Assembly (NCBI GenBank): GCA_937879875.1
Contig: CALFMN010000125.1
Span: forward strand, 1-42,853
Direction of reading: 5' to 3'
DNA: 42,853 bases
DNA from: an uncultured Chloroflexota bacterium
GTDB taxonomy: Bacteria > Chloroflexota > Dehalococcoidia > CAUJGQ01
Shown: one piece after another, positions 1-8,544 of the stretch
Layout of the letters: every line of letters starts with the position of its first letter
Position numbering within the stretch: the stretch's first letter is position 1
Notes under the pieces: model-generated
Seen by the model: only the letters and a program-made list of their open reading frames with translations
Databases searched by the model: none
What the model was told of the DNA's origin: nothing
Program-made: the position numbers and the translations under genes

Positions 1-52
1 CTCACGACCAGCCACGGAACGATGGTTCGAACATTTTTCAGACACGCTCTAG
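1..52. mobile_element. End of a MITE, first copy (cut by window edge)
   Basis: These 52 bases are an exact reverse complement of 24053-24104, the left end of the MITE at 24056-24197. The element end is at base 49, and the TA of its target site is at 50-51. The rest of this copy lies outside the window. The IS630-family element that follows starts exactly at this TA, so one transposon has inserted at the edge of another. Confidence 0.75.
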
Positions 53-1404
53 TGGGTCACGCCGCAATTATGTGGGAACCAGGTCGTGCGGCGCCCGAGC
101 CGCCACCACGGCGTTGCCGGGCGCGCTGCCGTCGCGCCTGCCGTTTGCCGCCCCAGACGAACGGTGTCGGGGCGGCGTGCCAGCCCGCCCCGGTTTCCTC
201 CAACCACGGAATGACTGCGGCACTGTGCGGTGGCTGCTGCCCCGCCAGTGCCCGCCGGACGAGGCTGCGCTGCACCGACGCCGCCATGTTCAGCCAGGAG
301 CCGCTGATCGGCGTGTACAGCGGCATGATCCCATGCGCCATCAGCCAGTCCACGATCACCCACCTCAGGTGGCCCGCCAGATTGTCCCACACCAGCCGCC
401 GCAGGGGTGGCACCGCAGGGCGTGGCTCATGCCCGCGCCAGGGCGCCGACTGCGCCGCCGGCGGGCGTTCCGGCTCCGGCAGCGGCGGCGGTGGGAGGGC
501 GGCAAGGATCTGCGTCAGTTCCGCTTCCAGCCACGGCTGCAGCACGGCAGTGGGTGCGTGCAGCACGCCCCTGGCACGGACCGCAGCCGGCGCCGGCTGG
601 CACAGCGTCAGCAACTTCGCCGTGCCGCCGCGGATGGACGCATGCGGCCGCCGGGCGGGCTTCGCGCCGGGCTGCCAGGCCGCGCCCGGCGGCGGGACGG
701 CTTGCTAGGGCCCCGCCTCAGCCTGGCACCACACCGGCACGCCGGCCGCTTCGCCCAGCCGCCAGGCCAACGCGATCAGCCCCTTTTTTCCGCGGTGCGC
801 GGATCGGTCGCCGTGACGCCGCCGCGCTGCCGTTTGCGTTGTGCCGTCCCGGTCGGACACCACGTCCGCGTCGTCTGCCAGGCACTGCCGGCGTCCTGCC
901 GCACGCGCCGGAGGGGCGTCGCCCCGACGGCGGGCAATGCCCCACGGCGCAGCGTGCGCTCAAGCGTGCTCAGCGACCAGGTGGCCGTGCCGTCCCGCGT
1001 GCGGTCGGGCGGGCGCGGGGCCGTGGCCACGATCGGGGCCCGCGCCGCAGCGTCATACACGGGCTTGCGTCCGCGACCGGCACCGCTGTGCAGCGCTTCG
1101 AGTCCCTGCGCGTTGAAGCGCAGCACCAGGCCCGTGACCGTACTGGCACTGTGGAAGCCCGCCTGCCGGGCGGCATGGGCGAAACTGTGTCCCTGTGCCA
1201 CCGCGAGCAGCGCTGTCGCCCGCCGCACGTGATCGACGCGTTCGCTGCCGGCCGCATGCAGGCGCCGCAACGTCGCCTGTTCTGCCGCGGTCATCGCTCG
1301 CAAGCCTGGCTTTGGTACCCGCGCCATGGCTCCGCCCCTCCACGGCGCGGAAAGTCGGCCATACGCGGTCAACTCTCTCCAGCTCTTTGCGGCGTGACCC
1401 ACTA
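50..1404. mobile_element. IS630-family insertion sequence with TA duplication
   Basis: Perfect 19-bp inverted repeats, ctagtgggtcacgccgcaa at 49-67 and its reverse complement at 1387-1405, bound a 1.35-kb unit. TA at 50-51 and 1403-1404 is the duplicated target, as is usual for IS630/Tc1 elements. The transposase stop codon (57-59) lies inside the left inverted repeat. The ends are intact while the transposase is dead, so the copy could only be moved by a related enzyme supplied elsewhere. Confidence 0.85.
57..1327 (-). pseudogene. IS630-family transposase, inactivated
   Basis: DDE transposase of the cut-and-paste IS630 family. From the ATG at 1327 the first part reads as the usual helix-turn-helix N-terminus (AARQAGFHSASTVTGLVLRF). 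At 784-789 a run of six A on the coding strand carries a one-base frameshift that leads to TGA at 776. In the next frame the protein resumes (ALAWRLGEAAGVPVWCQ) but meets TAG at 705-707. It then continues to the characteristic end (VWDN, YTPISGSWLNM, PTPFVW) and stops at 57. Family members I remember read CQDEAGPYQ and NMAESIQR. Here the first acidic residue is Ala (720-722), the Tyr codon is the TAG, and the last catalytic Glu is Ala (279-281). Only the middle Asp (WDN) remains. With four separate lesions I call it a pseudogene, not a programmed frameshift gene. Confidence 0.85.
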
Positions 1405-1485
1405 GCTGGGGCGAGGCGGGCACGATCGACGAAGGCTTGATTGGTGGGTGTGAGTGCGGCGCTGGCGCGCTGTGGGGAACCTGGC

Positions 1486-2088
1486 ATGGCACGAGCCCAT
1501 ACCCTCTTAATGGCGGCGGTCCTGGTCTGCTCGGCTGGTCTGCTCGGCTGCACCTCGCCTCAGCCCATAGCGCCGCTGGCTCCTGTGAGTGACGGGAGTG
1601 CCATCGTAGCGGCTCCATCGACAACCGTTCAGCAGGGCGTCGCCCCCGCGACCACATAGCCGGCTGCCGGTGGGACGCCCACACCGTCTCCCTATATCAC
1701 CTTTGGGACCCGGTCGTTGCCAGCCCATGGCCGCGTCGCCTATTGCTGTAACCAGCCCACCGTCCGGCACACGCCCCAGGGCGATGTGTATGGGGATCCC
1801 ATCGTGCGCTCGGTGGTCGCCGTCAACGCGAGCGATGGCCCGGCGACGGCAACCCTACGCCAGGCTCCAGGCGGAGGGCCACCTGCCACCCAGTACGTGC
1901 TCGACGTGGCCTTTGACCAGCAGCTTCTTATCGCTGTGCTTCAAACGTCGCCCATTGACGCGGCGGGGTTGTGCTCGGTGGATGCGGCCGCGCCGTGGCT
2001 GGTCCACGGCGCCATCGACACGACGACCTGCTTGGTGGTTGGCCCAGCCGGTGTGGTGCTGCCACCGGGCAGCACCGACCACTGCTAG
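1486..2088 (+). pseudogene. Lipoprotein gene with in-frame amber stop
   Basis: An ATG at 1486 follows a GGGGAA ribosome site and opens a lipoprotein signal peptide (hydrophobic core, then lipobox LLGC with Cys about residue 22). A Pro/Ala/Thr-rich linker follows. The frame meets TAG at 1657-1659 but continues without another stop to TAG at 2086. The downstream part is a compact domain with four or five Cys (YCCNQP, AAGLCSVD, TTTCLVVG, TDHC) and no family I recognise. Composition and reading on both sides of the TAG are alike, so this looks like one gene of about 200 codons broken by a single CAG-to-TAG type change. The secreted stub alone would be 57 residues. A new start at 1717 without a signal peptide is less likely. 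Read-through or a sequencing error cannot be excluded. Confidence 0.6.
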
Positions 2089-2392
2089 CCCGGCCTCCAA
2101 CACGTGTTGGAACGAGCGTGGCTGGCCGGGAGCTGGATCGTTCGGCCAGCTTCCGGCCATTCCTGGCTCTGCCCCACTCGGCAAGCCGCGCAGATAGGCG
2201 CGGGCATGGCGAAGGGTCGCGGCAGGCGGGGACCGCGGCCGGCAGCGGGACGTTACTCGGGTCCGCGCCGGCGCGCTGATTGTGCTTGCTTAGTAGCGCC
2301 GCATTGTCCGCGGATCTCGTGTTACCACGCCCGGAGCGCGGAGGATCTGCCGCCGCAGAGCGGTAAAGGTGACAAACCTGCGCCGTGAAGGG
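2089..2392. other. Gene-free spacer
   Basis: Convergent spacer between the lipoprotein gene and the nitrate reductase stop. Apart from the palindrome at 2096-2111 I see no coding frame with sensible composition, no RNA gene and no clear terminator. Confidence 0.5.
2096..2111. repeat. 16-bp perfect palindrome
   Basis: TCCAACACGTGTTGGA is fully self-complementary and lies 8 bp after the stop of the lipoprotein gene. There is no loop and no T tract, so a protein-binding site or a weak terminator are both possible. Confidence 0.4.
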
Positions 2393-4666
2393 TCAGGGCG
2401 CAACGGGCTGGAACGGTTCGGAGGCGTCAGCAATGGCAGAAACGCGCTCGCCGGCGGCGCCGGGTACGTTCAGTGCCCGGCTGAGCCCGGCGATGCGACC
2501 GACAAGGCTGGCTCGACGCTGCGGCTCCAGCGGCTCAACCCGCACCGCCGCGAACTTCAGCTCAGGTTCCTTCGAGCGTGGGTCCAGCGCGTCGCTCGTC
2601 ACCTGATTCGCGACGCTGTCCTTGCTCCAGAGGGCGCCCCAGTGGAAGGGCGCGAAGACCACGCCGGGACGGATCGCGGATGAGACGCGGGCGGGCAACG
2701 CCAGCGAGCCGCGCCGCGACGTGACCCGCACCCGCGCGCCGTCGCGGACACCGAGCCGGCCGGCGTCGCGCTCGTGCAGCTCAAGATACGGCCCCGGCAC
2801 GCTGCGGTTCAGCTTGGCGACCTTGCCCGTGCGTGTACGCGTGTGCCACTGGTCCTTCACCCTGCCCGTGACGAGTGCCAGCGGGAAGTCGGCGGTCAGG
2901 GCATCCGCGGGCGGGCGGAACGCGACCGCGTGGAAGCGGGCGCGCCCGTCCGCTGTTGCAAACCTGCCGTCGGCATAGAGCCGCTCGCTGCCGCGCGGCG
3001 TCGCAGCGCCTTCGGAGCAGGGCCATTGCACGCCGCCGCCGCGCAGCAGTGTGTAACTGATGCCGGTGATGTCCAGATCCCGTCCCCGCGTCAGCTCGCG
3101 ATATTCGTTGAAGATCTCCTCCGCCGACCGGTAGGAAAACCCGGCGCCGAAGCCGAGCCCCTGCGCCACGCGGCAGATGATCTGCCAGTCGGGCAGCGCC
3201 TCGCCTGGTGGATCGCCGGCACGCTCCAGCAGGCAGATGCGACGTTCGCTGTTGGTCATCGTGCCTTCGCGTTCGGACCACTGCGCCGCCGGCAAGATGA
3301 TATCTGCTGCCTGCGTCGTCTCCGTTGGATGATACGGATCCTGCGCGATCACGCACTCGGCGCGGGCGAGAGCGGCCTGCACGCGGCCCAGATTCGGCAG
3401 TGAGACGAGCGGGTTCGTCCCCATGATCCACAGCAGCTTGATGCGGCCTGCCTCCAGCGCATCGAGCATCTCGACGGCGGTAAGGCCGGGGCGGCCGGAG
3501 ATCGAGCCGGGCGGCAGCCCCCAGGCAGCTTCGACCTCGGCACGGTCGTCGGCGTTGGCAACGGCGCGATGTCCCGGCAGCAGCGCGGCGAGACCGCCCG
3601 CCTCGCGTCCGCCCATCGCGTTCGGCTGGCCGGTCAGCGAGAACGGCCCGGCGCCGGGCTTGCCGATATTGCCGGTCGCCAGCGCCAGGTTCAGCAGGGC
3701 GAGGTTCTTCTCCACGCCCGCGGTGCTCTGGTTGGCGCCCATCGACCAGAGGCTGAGGGCCGGTCCGTTCCCCGCGTAGATCCGCGCCGCATCCACGATC
3801 GCCTGCACGGGCAGGCCGGTCAGCTCGGCCACGCGCTTCGCCTCGTAGCCGGATAGCGCCGCCTTCAGTTGCTCCCAGCCGCTGGTGTGCGCGGCGACAA
3901 ACGCCTCGTCCACACCGCCCGCGAGCATCGCTTCGTACAGCAGCGCGTTGAGCAGCGCCACGTCGGCCCCTGGGCGGATGGGCAGGTGCAGATCGGCCAG
4001 CTTCGCCGTCTCCGTCTCGCGCGGATCGACCACGATCAGCTTGACGCGCGAGCCGCCGGCGCGCTTCCGCGCCTTGATGCGTTGGAAGAGAATGGGGTGG
4101 CACGCCTCGATGTTGGCGCCGAGGATCAGGAAGGTGTTCGCCTGCTCGATGTCGGCGTAGGCGGCCGGCGGCGCATCGGCGCCGAGTGCCAGCGTATAGC
4201 CCGCAACGGCGCTCGACATACAGAGGCGCGAGTTCGTGTCCTGGTTGTTGGTGCCGATGAAACCTTTGGCCAGCTTGCCCAGCAGGTAATAATCCTCGGT
4301 CGGCAGCTGGCCGGAGCCGTAGAACATGATCGCCTCGGGACCGTACTGCGCGACCGTCCGCCGGATGGCGCCGGAGACGTGATCGAGCGCCGCCTCCCAG
4401 GGCACGCGCCGTTCCTTGCCCGTGGCGCGGTCGCGCAGGATGGGGGAAAGCAATCGATCGCTCGTGCGCACCACGGGCGCGAGCAGCGCACCCTTCGCGC
4501 AGAGCTTGCCGGCGTTCACCGGATGGTCGGGATCGCCGACAACTTCTGAGACGCTGCCGCCCTCCGCCCGGAGCAACAGCCCGCAGCCCGTGCCGCAGTA
4601 GGGGCAGATCGAGCGAAACCAGCCGTCCGGCCGGTCGACGATCAGCAGGTCCTTGATCCGGCTCAT
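2393..4666 (-). CDS. narB: Assimilatory nitrate reductase catalytic subunit (NarB/NasA type)
   Basis: Reduces nitrate to nitrite in the cytoplasm with a Mo-bis-MGD cofactor and a [4Fe-4S] cluster. The 757-residue protein starts at ATG 4666 behind GAAAGG; a longer upstream reading lacks support. Four cluster Cys are visible at 21, 24, 28 and 56 (CPYCGTGC ... GKLCAKG). The Mo ligand is Cys149 in TNSRLCMSS, with the NasA-type block GQLPTEDYY just before it and SERRICLLERAG later. The C-terminal molydopterin dinucleotide domain has HTRTRTGK and GALWSKD. No twin-arginine signal is present, which fits an assimilatory enzyme. There is no extra C-terminal [2Fe-2S] or FAD domain, so the donor is probably ferredoxin or a separate protein. 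The NarK-type transporter lies upstream on the same strand (85 bp gap). No nitrite reductase or cofactor gene is in the window. Formate dehydrogenase is the main alternative and fits the motifs less well. Confidence 0.9.
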   Translation of the reverse strand: MSRIKDLLIVDRPDGWFRSICPYCGTGCGLLLRAEGGSVSEVVGDPDHPVNAGKLCAKGALLAPVVRTSDRLLSPILRDRATGKERRVPWEAALDHVSGAIRRTVAQYGPEAIMFYGSGQLPTEDYYLLGKLAKGFIGTNNQDTNSRLCMSSAVAGYTLALGADAPPAAYADIEQANTFLILGANIEACHPILFQRIKARKRAGGSRVKLIVVDPRETETAKLADLHLPIRPGADVALLNALLYEAMLAGGVDEAFVAAHTSGWEQLKAALSGYEAKRVAELTGLPVQAIVDAARIYAGNGPALSLWSMGANQSTAGVEKNLALLNLALATGNIGKPGAGPFSLTGQPNAMGGREAGGLAALLPGHRAVANADDRAEVEAAWGLPPGSISGRPGLTAVEMLDALEAGRIKLLWIMGTNPLVSLPNLGRVQAALARAECVIAQDPYHPTETTQAADIILPAAQWSEREGTMTNSERRICLLERAGDPPGEALPDWQIICRVAQGLGFGAGFSYRSAEEIFNEYRELTRGRDLDITGISYTLLRGGGVQWPCSEGAATPRGSERLYADGRFATADGRARFHAVAFRPPADALTADFPLALVTGRVKDQWHTRTRTGKVAKLNRSVPGPYLELHERDAGRLGVRDGARVRVTSRRGSLALPARVSSAIRPGVVFAPFHWGALWSKDSVANQVTSDALDPRSKEPELKFAAVRVEPLEPQRRASLVGRIAGLSRALNVPGAAGERVSAIADASEPFQPVAP

Positions 4667-4751
4667 GGCGCCTTTCAGCCTTCGCACCCGGGCGCAACGC
4701 CGCGGCCCACAGAAGCGAAGAGGTGCAGTGTGCATCGGGCGGGACTGGGGG

Positions 4752-6023
4752 TTACTCGGCCGACGCCGTCTCGGACGTGCCCGCGCCAAACCCATGCACG
4801 GGGGTACGCGCGAGCGAACCCTGGCGCGCCGCCCGTGGCCGCGCCCAGCTGCCGTGCCAGCCGGATCCCGCCGCGCCGAGGAGCAGCAACACGACCAGAG
4901 CGGCCGCGGCACAGATCAGAAATGCGCCGGTGTAGCTCCCTGTTCGGTCGTGCGTCGAGCCCAGCAAGAAGGGCAGGAGAAAGCCGCCCACGCCGCCGGC
5001 TGCCCCGATCAGCCCGGTGATCGCGCCGACTTCGCGGTGGAAGCGGAGCGGCACCAACTGGAAGACGGCGCCGTTCCCCAGGCCCAGCGTGGCGAGCAGT
5101 GCAATCAGCAGGAGCAGCGCGGCGCCGAACGGCGGCAGCGTGGCGATCGCCGCGAGCAGCGCCACGATGGCGATGAGGAGCATGAGCAGCAGCCGCACGC
5201 CGCCGAAGCGGTCGGAGAGATAGCCGCCGAGCGGTCTGGCGAAGCTGCCGGCGCAGACACAGGCCGCGGTCAGATCGCCCGCATCGACCTTCGAGAGCCG
5301 GTACTGCTGATGCAGGAAGATGGCCAGGTAGCCGGTGAGTCCGACGAAACCGCCAAACGTGATCGCGTACAGCGCCGCGAACCGTCCCGTATCCGGCTGA
5401 CGCAGCAGCGCCAGGTACGGTGCCAGACCGAAGCGTCTGGGCGTGGACGGGCTGTCTTGCGCAAGCAGGGCGAACGCGGCCAGCACGATCAGATTCGGGA
5501 TGAGCGCCAGGCCGAACACGGTGTGCCAGCCGTAGGCCTGCGCGAGCCGCGGCGCAAACAACGAGGCGAAGATCGTACCGCTGTTGCCCGCGCCGGCGAT
5601 ACCCAGGGCGAGTCCCTGGTGCTCCGGGGGATACCAGCGGCTCGCCAGCGGCAGCGCGACGGCAAAACTTGCCCCGGCAACGCCCAACAGCACACCCAGC
5701 CACAGCACGCGGGAATACGAATCGGCCAGCAACCAGCCGGCCAGCAACGGCAACGTGGTGAGCGCAAGACAGACGAGCCCTATCCGCCGCCCGCCGAAGC
5801 GCTCACCCAGCGGGCCGAGCAGCAGACGCAGCCCAGCGCCGCTCAGCACAGGCACGGCGGTCATCAGGCCCTTCTGCGTACCGGTTAGGCGGAAACTGTC
5901 GCCGATGAAGTTGCCGAGGCTGCCAAGCAGCACCCAGATCATGAAACTGACGTCGAAGTAGAGGAAACTCGCGGCAAGTGTCCGACGGCTTCCCGAACGA
6001 GCGAACGCTCTGAGATTGCTCAA
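4752..6023 (-). CDS. narK: MFS nitrate/nitrite transporter (NarK/NasA family)
   Basis: Inner-membrane major facilitator, 423 residues with about twelve hydrophobic segments, probably importing nitrate for the reductase encoded directly downstream. Family signs are FLYFDVSFMIWVLLG in the first helix, FRLTGTQKGLM, the glycine-rich helix GIAGAGNSGTI, and the second signature FGGFVGLTGYLAIFL. The start is TTG at 6023: AGGAGG lies 7 bases upstream, while the ATG within that spacer runs straight into a stop. The C-terminus has a basic, disordered tail after about residue 385. The two genes almost certainly share a transcript driven from the region after 6023. Substrate preference (nitrate or nitrite, uniport or exchange) cannot be read from sequence. 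Confidence 0.88.
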   Translation of the reverse strand: MSNLRAFARSGSRRTLAASFLYFDVSFMIWVLLGSLGNFIGDSFRLTGTQKGLMTAVPVLSGAGLRLLLGPLGERFGGRRIGLVCLALTTLPLLAGWLLADSYSRVLWLGVLLGVAGASFAVALPLASRWYPPEHQGLALGIAGAGNSGTIFASLFAPRLAQAYGWHTVFGLALIPNLIVLAAFALLAQDSPSTPRRFGLAPYLALLRQPDTGRFAALYAITFGGFVGLTGYLAIFLHQQYRLSKVDAGDLTAACVCAGSFARPLGGYLSDRFGGVRLLLMLLIAIVALLAAIATLPPFGAALLLLIALLATLGLGNGAVFQLVPLRFHREVGAITGLIGAAGGVGGFLLPFLLGSTHDRTGSYTGAFLICAAAALVVLLLLGAAGSGWHGSWARPRAARQGSLARTPVHGFGAGTSETASAE

Positions 6024-6499
6024 TCACATACCTCCTCATGCACAGAACCATGTTTGCGGCGACTGATCCAGTACGAAGTCAGGGAGCCGCGGTTCGGTGC
6101 GATTACAACAATTTGCAATGGATCTACGATACTTGCGATCAATGACGATGAGCCATGTGCAGACGCAAGAATCACCACGATCGTAAGTGGGTCGCGTTTC
6201 CAGCAAGTGAGCGATGGATAAACGGGATACTACGATCGCATCACCGGCGAATTACCGATGCGTTGCGCGATCGTTGGCTGCGCGTGCAAACGCGGTGCCG
6301 GCAAGGTAACGGCCGCGTACGAGAAGTGTGGCAGCGAACCGTGAAGCGGCTCGGCCAGCGTCGTGCAAATGCAGCGCAGTGTCAGCGGCGCATGAAATCG
6401 CGGGAGCGTCGGGTTGCTCCGTGGGCGCCCTGCCGGATACTTCCAACCAGGCGGATGCGGCGAATCAGCGGGCAGGATGAGCGGGATCGCGGCCGCCGT
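6024..6499. other. Gene-free region upstream of the nitrate operon
   Basis: 476 bp between the narK start and the stop of the retropepsin-like gene. The first 120 bp next to narK have lower GC than the surroundings and should hold its promoter. The remainder shows long open frames only because of GC bias, with no recognisable protein. Confidence 0.5.
6102..6119. promoter_or_regulatory. AT-rich imperfect dyad upstream of narK
   Basis: The sequence attacaacaatttgcaat stands out in a GC-rich context and is an imperfect inverted repeat (ATT-x-CAA on both arms), about 80 bp before the narK start. It could be an operator or part of the promoter of the nitrate operon. No confident -35/-10 pair could be assigned. 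Confidence 0.3.
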
Positions 6500-6892
6500 T
6501 CAGTTCAGCCGCTCGCCCGGCGGGTACGTCAGCGTCAGCCGCAGCGTCGGCACATGGAAATGCACCTGCTCGAAGCGCCGGAGAAAATCCAGGCCGAGGA
6601 TGCCTTCGGCGGCGACGATTGTGACGCGCCGGCTGATATGCACGCGCAGATCCGCGATCGGAAAGCCCTCCAACACGGGCGAGCGCAGCATCAGAAAGCG
6701 CCCGCCGGCTGGCGTCAGGAAGCCGGTGGGCGAGAGCCTGTCATACATGTGCTGGCTGATACTGGAAACGGGCGAGCCCGTGTCGATCACCATCATCACC
6801 TCTTGACCGCCCACGACAAGACTTCCCAGGAGCCACCGATTGATGGGGTGAAGCTTGACGGTGAAGGAGATCTCAGTAGGTATGGAGGTCAA
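6500..6892 (-). CDS. Retropepsin-like aspartic protease domain protein
   Basis: A single aspartic-protease-like domain of about 130 residues. It shows the catalytic motif VIDTGSPVSSIS, a central strand block (PIADLRVHISRR), and the C-terminal hydrophobic motif ILGLDFLRRF, the usual flap-to-ILG arrangement of retropepsin-like proteins. Such domains act as dimers because each supplies one Asp. No signal peptide is seen. The start is uncertain: I use TTG at 6892, which overlaps the end of the preceding gene (stop at 6873) by 20 bases and suggests translational coupling. The frame is open further upstream but inside the neighbour. Small prokaryotic proteins of this type are often annotated as clan AA aspartic proteases of unknown substrate. 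Confidence 0.65.
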   Translation of the reverse strand: MTSIPTEISFTVKLHPINRWLLGSLVVGGQEVMMVIDTGSPVSSISQHMYDRLSPTGFLTPAGGRFLMLRSPVLEGFPIADLRVHISRRVTIVAAEGILGLDFLRRFEQVHFHVPTLRLTLTYPPGERLN

Positions 6893-7271
6893 AGTGCTTG
6901 TCCAGCTCCGCTTCTGAGATTTCGCCGGCGACCGCTTTCTCATAGAGCTCATCGAGCAATCGGCGCAGACCTTCGCCGGTGCGGATGAGGTGGTACCCAT
7001 CGAACATTGAGTACACTCCGTCCGGGTGTGGCCGGGCGCGCGCAACTTCTACAGAGAGAGCACTGATCTGTTCATGGGAATCACCGTGGGCGAGCAGCCG
7101 GCCGCCGCGCGACTCCTTGAAGGGATCACCCAAGAGAAGCATCAGCATCCATTGCCCCGGGTAGAGGTCGATCGCCTCGTCCACCGTCATGATCGGACCG
7201 TCCCAGTCGATCGCCGGCGCCGGCTCGGAGCCGCGCCGTTGCTTCGCCGTCGTGCGTGTTCGCGCCGCCAT
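6873..7271 (-). CDS. Hypothetical protein, DUF5678-like
   Basis: A 132-residue soluble protein starting at ATG 7271 behind an AGGTGCG site. A basic, disordered N-terminus (about 25 residues) leads into a block with IMTVDEAIDLYPGQWMLMLL and GGRLLAHGDSHEQI. This resembles the short DUF5678-type domain, where a YPGKW motif precedes a strand ending in a conserved Gly-Asp. A C-terminal helical part (RLLDELYEKAVAGEIS) follows. It overlaps the start of the retropepsin-like gene, so the two are probably made together; the short domain may be a substrate, partner or regulator of the protease. The function is unknown and the DUF assignment is from memory of the motif only. Confidence 0.6.
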   Translation of the reverse strand: MAARTRTTAKQRRGSEPAPAIDWDGPIMTVDEAIDLYPGQWMLMLLLGDPFKESRGGRLLAHGDSHEQISALSVEVARARPHPDGVYSMFDGYHLIRTGEGLRRLLDELYEKAVAGEISEAELDKHFDLHTY

Positions 7272-7396
7272 CTCGCACCTCGTCTCTTGCCCACCGTCTT
7301 CGTTGCTTCAGTCTAGCATCGGCTTTTGGCGGGCGGGCTGCCGTTGAATTCGTTGCGCTTTTCGCATTTGGGCGTACGATGCGCCGCCGAACCCGT

Positions 7397-7404
7397 GCTA
7401 TAGT
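7397..7404 (+). promoter_or_regulatory. Extended -10 promoter candidate
   Basis: TGCTATAGT (TG at 7397-7398, TATAGT at 7399-7404) is a good extended -10 element 55 bp before the ATG at 7459. No convincing -35 is found, which is common for extended -10 promoters. Confidence 0.45.
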
Positions 7405-7458
7405 CAAGGGACAGTGCGGATTGCATGCGTCTGCCCCGCGGCGCACGGGAGCGTACAG

Positions 7459-8499
7459 ATGACGACCGAGACGGCACAGTACCCGGCCCTCAAGCTCGAC
7501 TGGCTCGAACCCGGCACCGAGAGCGGCCTCTCGGTCACGCCAAGCCGCCGCGGCCTCTCGCTCGAGGACGTGGACAAGGGCGGCTACGGCAACCCGCCCG
7601 AACACACCACCAACCTCTCCACCATGCGCCAGCGCGGCAGCGCCGCCCGCGGCAATACGCCGCGCGTCGGCCGCCGCTGGGACGCGAAGGCCGAGCTGTG
7701 GTCCGCCTCCGCCGCCATGCTCTACGAAGAGGCGCAGGCGCGGCAGTGGTCCTCGGCACTGGATATTCCCTGGCACACGCTCACAGCGCTGCCCGATGAC
7801 CTCGAACTGGCGATGTGCCAGCTCTGCACGTTTCTGACCCAGGTCGAGTTCATCGCCGCCGACCTGCCGGCGCGCTTCATGCCGTTCATCAGCCCCGACT
7901 TCTATGAGGTGCAGCTCTTCCTCGGCTCGCAGGCGATGGACGAGTCGCGCCACGAGGACGTCTTCCGCAAGCGCGCCCTGGCGAACGGCGGCGGGCTGAT
8001 GCGCCCCGGCCGCGGCGCTTCGGCGCTGCTCTCGCTGCAGGACTTCACCGAGATGACGGCGCTGATCCATCTGGTCGGCGAGGGCTTCGTGCAGACGATG
8101 TTCCGCATGGGCGAACTGGTAGGCCAGAACGAAGCCGAGAAGCGCATCTTCCGCCTCTGCGCCCAGGACGAGAGCCGCCACGTCGCCTTCGGCGTCACGC
8201 ACCTGAAGTACACGCTGGAGACCGAGCCGGAGCGGCGCGAAGAGCTGCACGCCTACCTCGACCGCTTCGAGCCGGCGCTCGCGATCTCGCAGGGCGGCAT
8301 CACGATCGAGGGCGACGTCTCGGAGTCGATGGCGGTACTGCTGGGCGGCGGCACGGCGCACTTCGACGAGGGGCGGCAGAAGCTGCTCGCCATCCGTAAG
8401 AAGCAGGTGAACGAGTATATGCACCGGCTCGAAGTCGTCGGCCTCAGTGAGCGGCGCGAGCGCATGCACGAAAGTCTGCGCCAGTACCTCACGGTCTAG
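7459..8499 (+). CDS. Ferritin-like diiron (R2/AurF-like) oxygenase, competent paralogue
   Basis: A 346-residue ferritin-like four-helix protein with a complete set of carboxylate-bridged diiron ligands. The candidates are Glu130 (FLTQVEF), Glu162-x2-His165 (DESRHED), Glu208 (VGEGF) and Glu238-x2-His241 (DESRHVAFG). The second EXXH block and the helix spacing resemble ribonucleotide-reductase-small-subunit-like and AurF-like N-oxygenases. The start is ATG 7459 with GGGAG 7 bases upstream. The first 75 residues are polar and probably flexible. The next gene (45 bp downstream) is a paralogue of the same length in which most of these ligands are replaced. The substrate is unknown; a downstream crotonase hints at an acyl or aromatic substrate but is weak evidence. 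Confidence 0.8.
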   Translation: MTTETAQYPALKLDWLEPGTESGLSVTPSRRGLSLEDVDKGGYGNPPEHTTNLSTMRQRGSAARGNTPRVGRRWDAKAELWSASAAMLYEEAQARQWSSALDIPWHTLTALPDDLELAMCQLCTFLTQVEFIAADLPARFMPFISPDFYEVQLFLGSQAMDESRHEDVFRKRALANGGGLMRPGRGASALLSLQDFTEMTALIHLVGEGFVQTMFRMGELVGQNEAEKRIFRLCAQDESRHVAFGVTHLKYTLETEPERREELHAYLDRFEPALAISQGGITIEGDVSESMAVLLGGGTAHFDEGRQKLLAIRKKQVNEYMHRLEVVGLSERRERMHESLRQYLTV

Positions 8500-8544
8500 C
8501 CCGCGCCCCGCGCGTCTTTCGACAACCAAGCCCGACCGGGAGCG

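Noticed and set aside
784..789. Programmed -1 frameshift on the A6 tract of the IS630 transposase
   Set aside because: The downstream frame also has a TAG and catalytic residues are lost, so the gene is better explained as decayed. The codon phase (AAA AGG) is also not the classic A-AAA-AAG arrangement.
2781..4697. Long open frame (638 codons) overlapping the nitrate reductase in another frame, same strand
   Set aside because: Arg/Ala-rich composition without motifs; a consequence of GC-rich codon bias.
6155..6988. 277-codon plus-strand frame upstream of narK
   Set aside because: Antisense to the retropepsin-like gene in its second half and without motifs in its first half.
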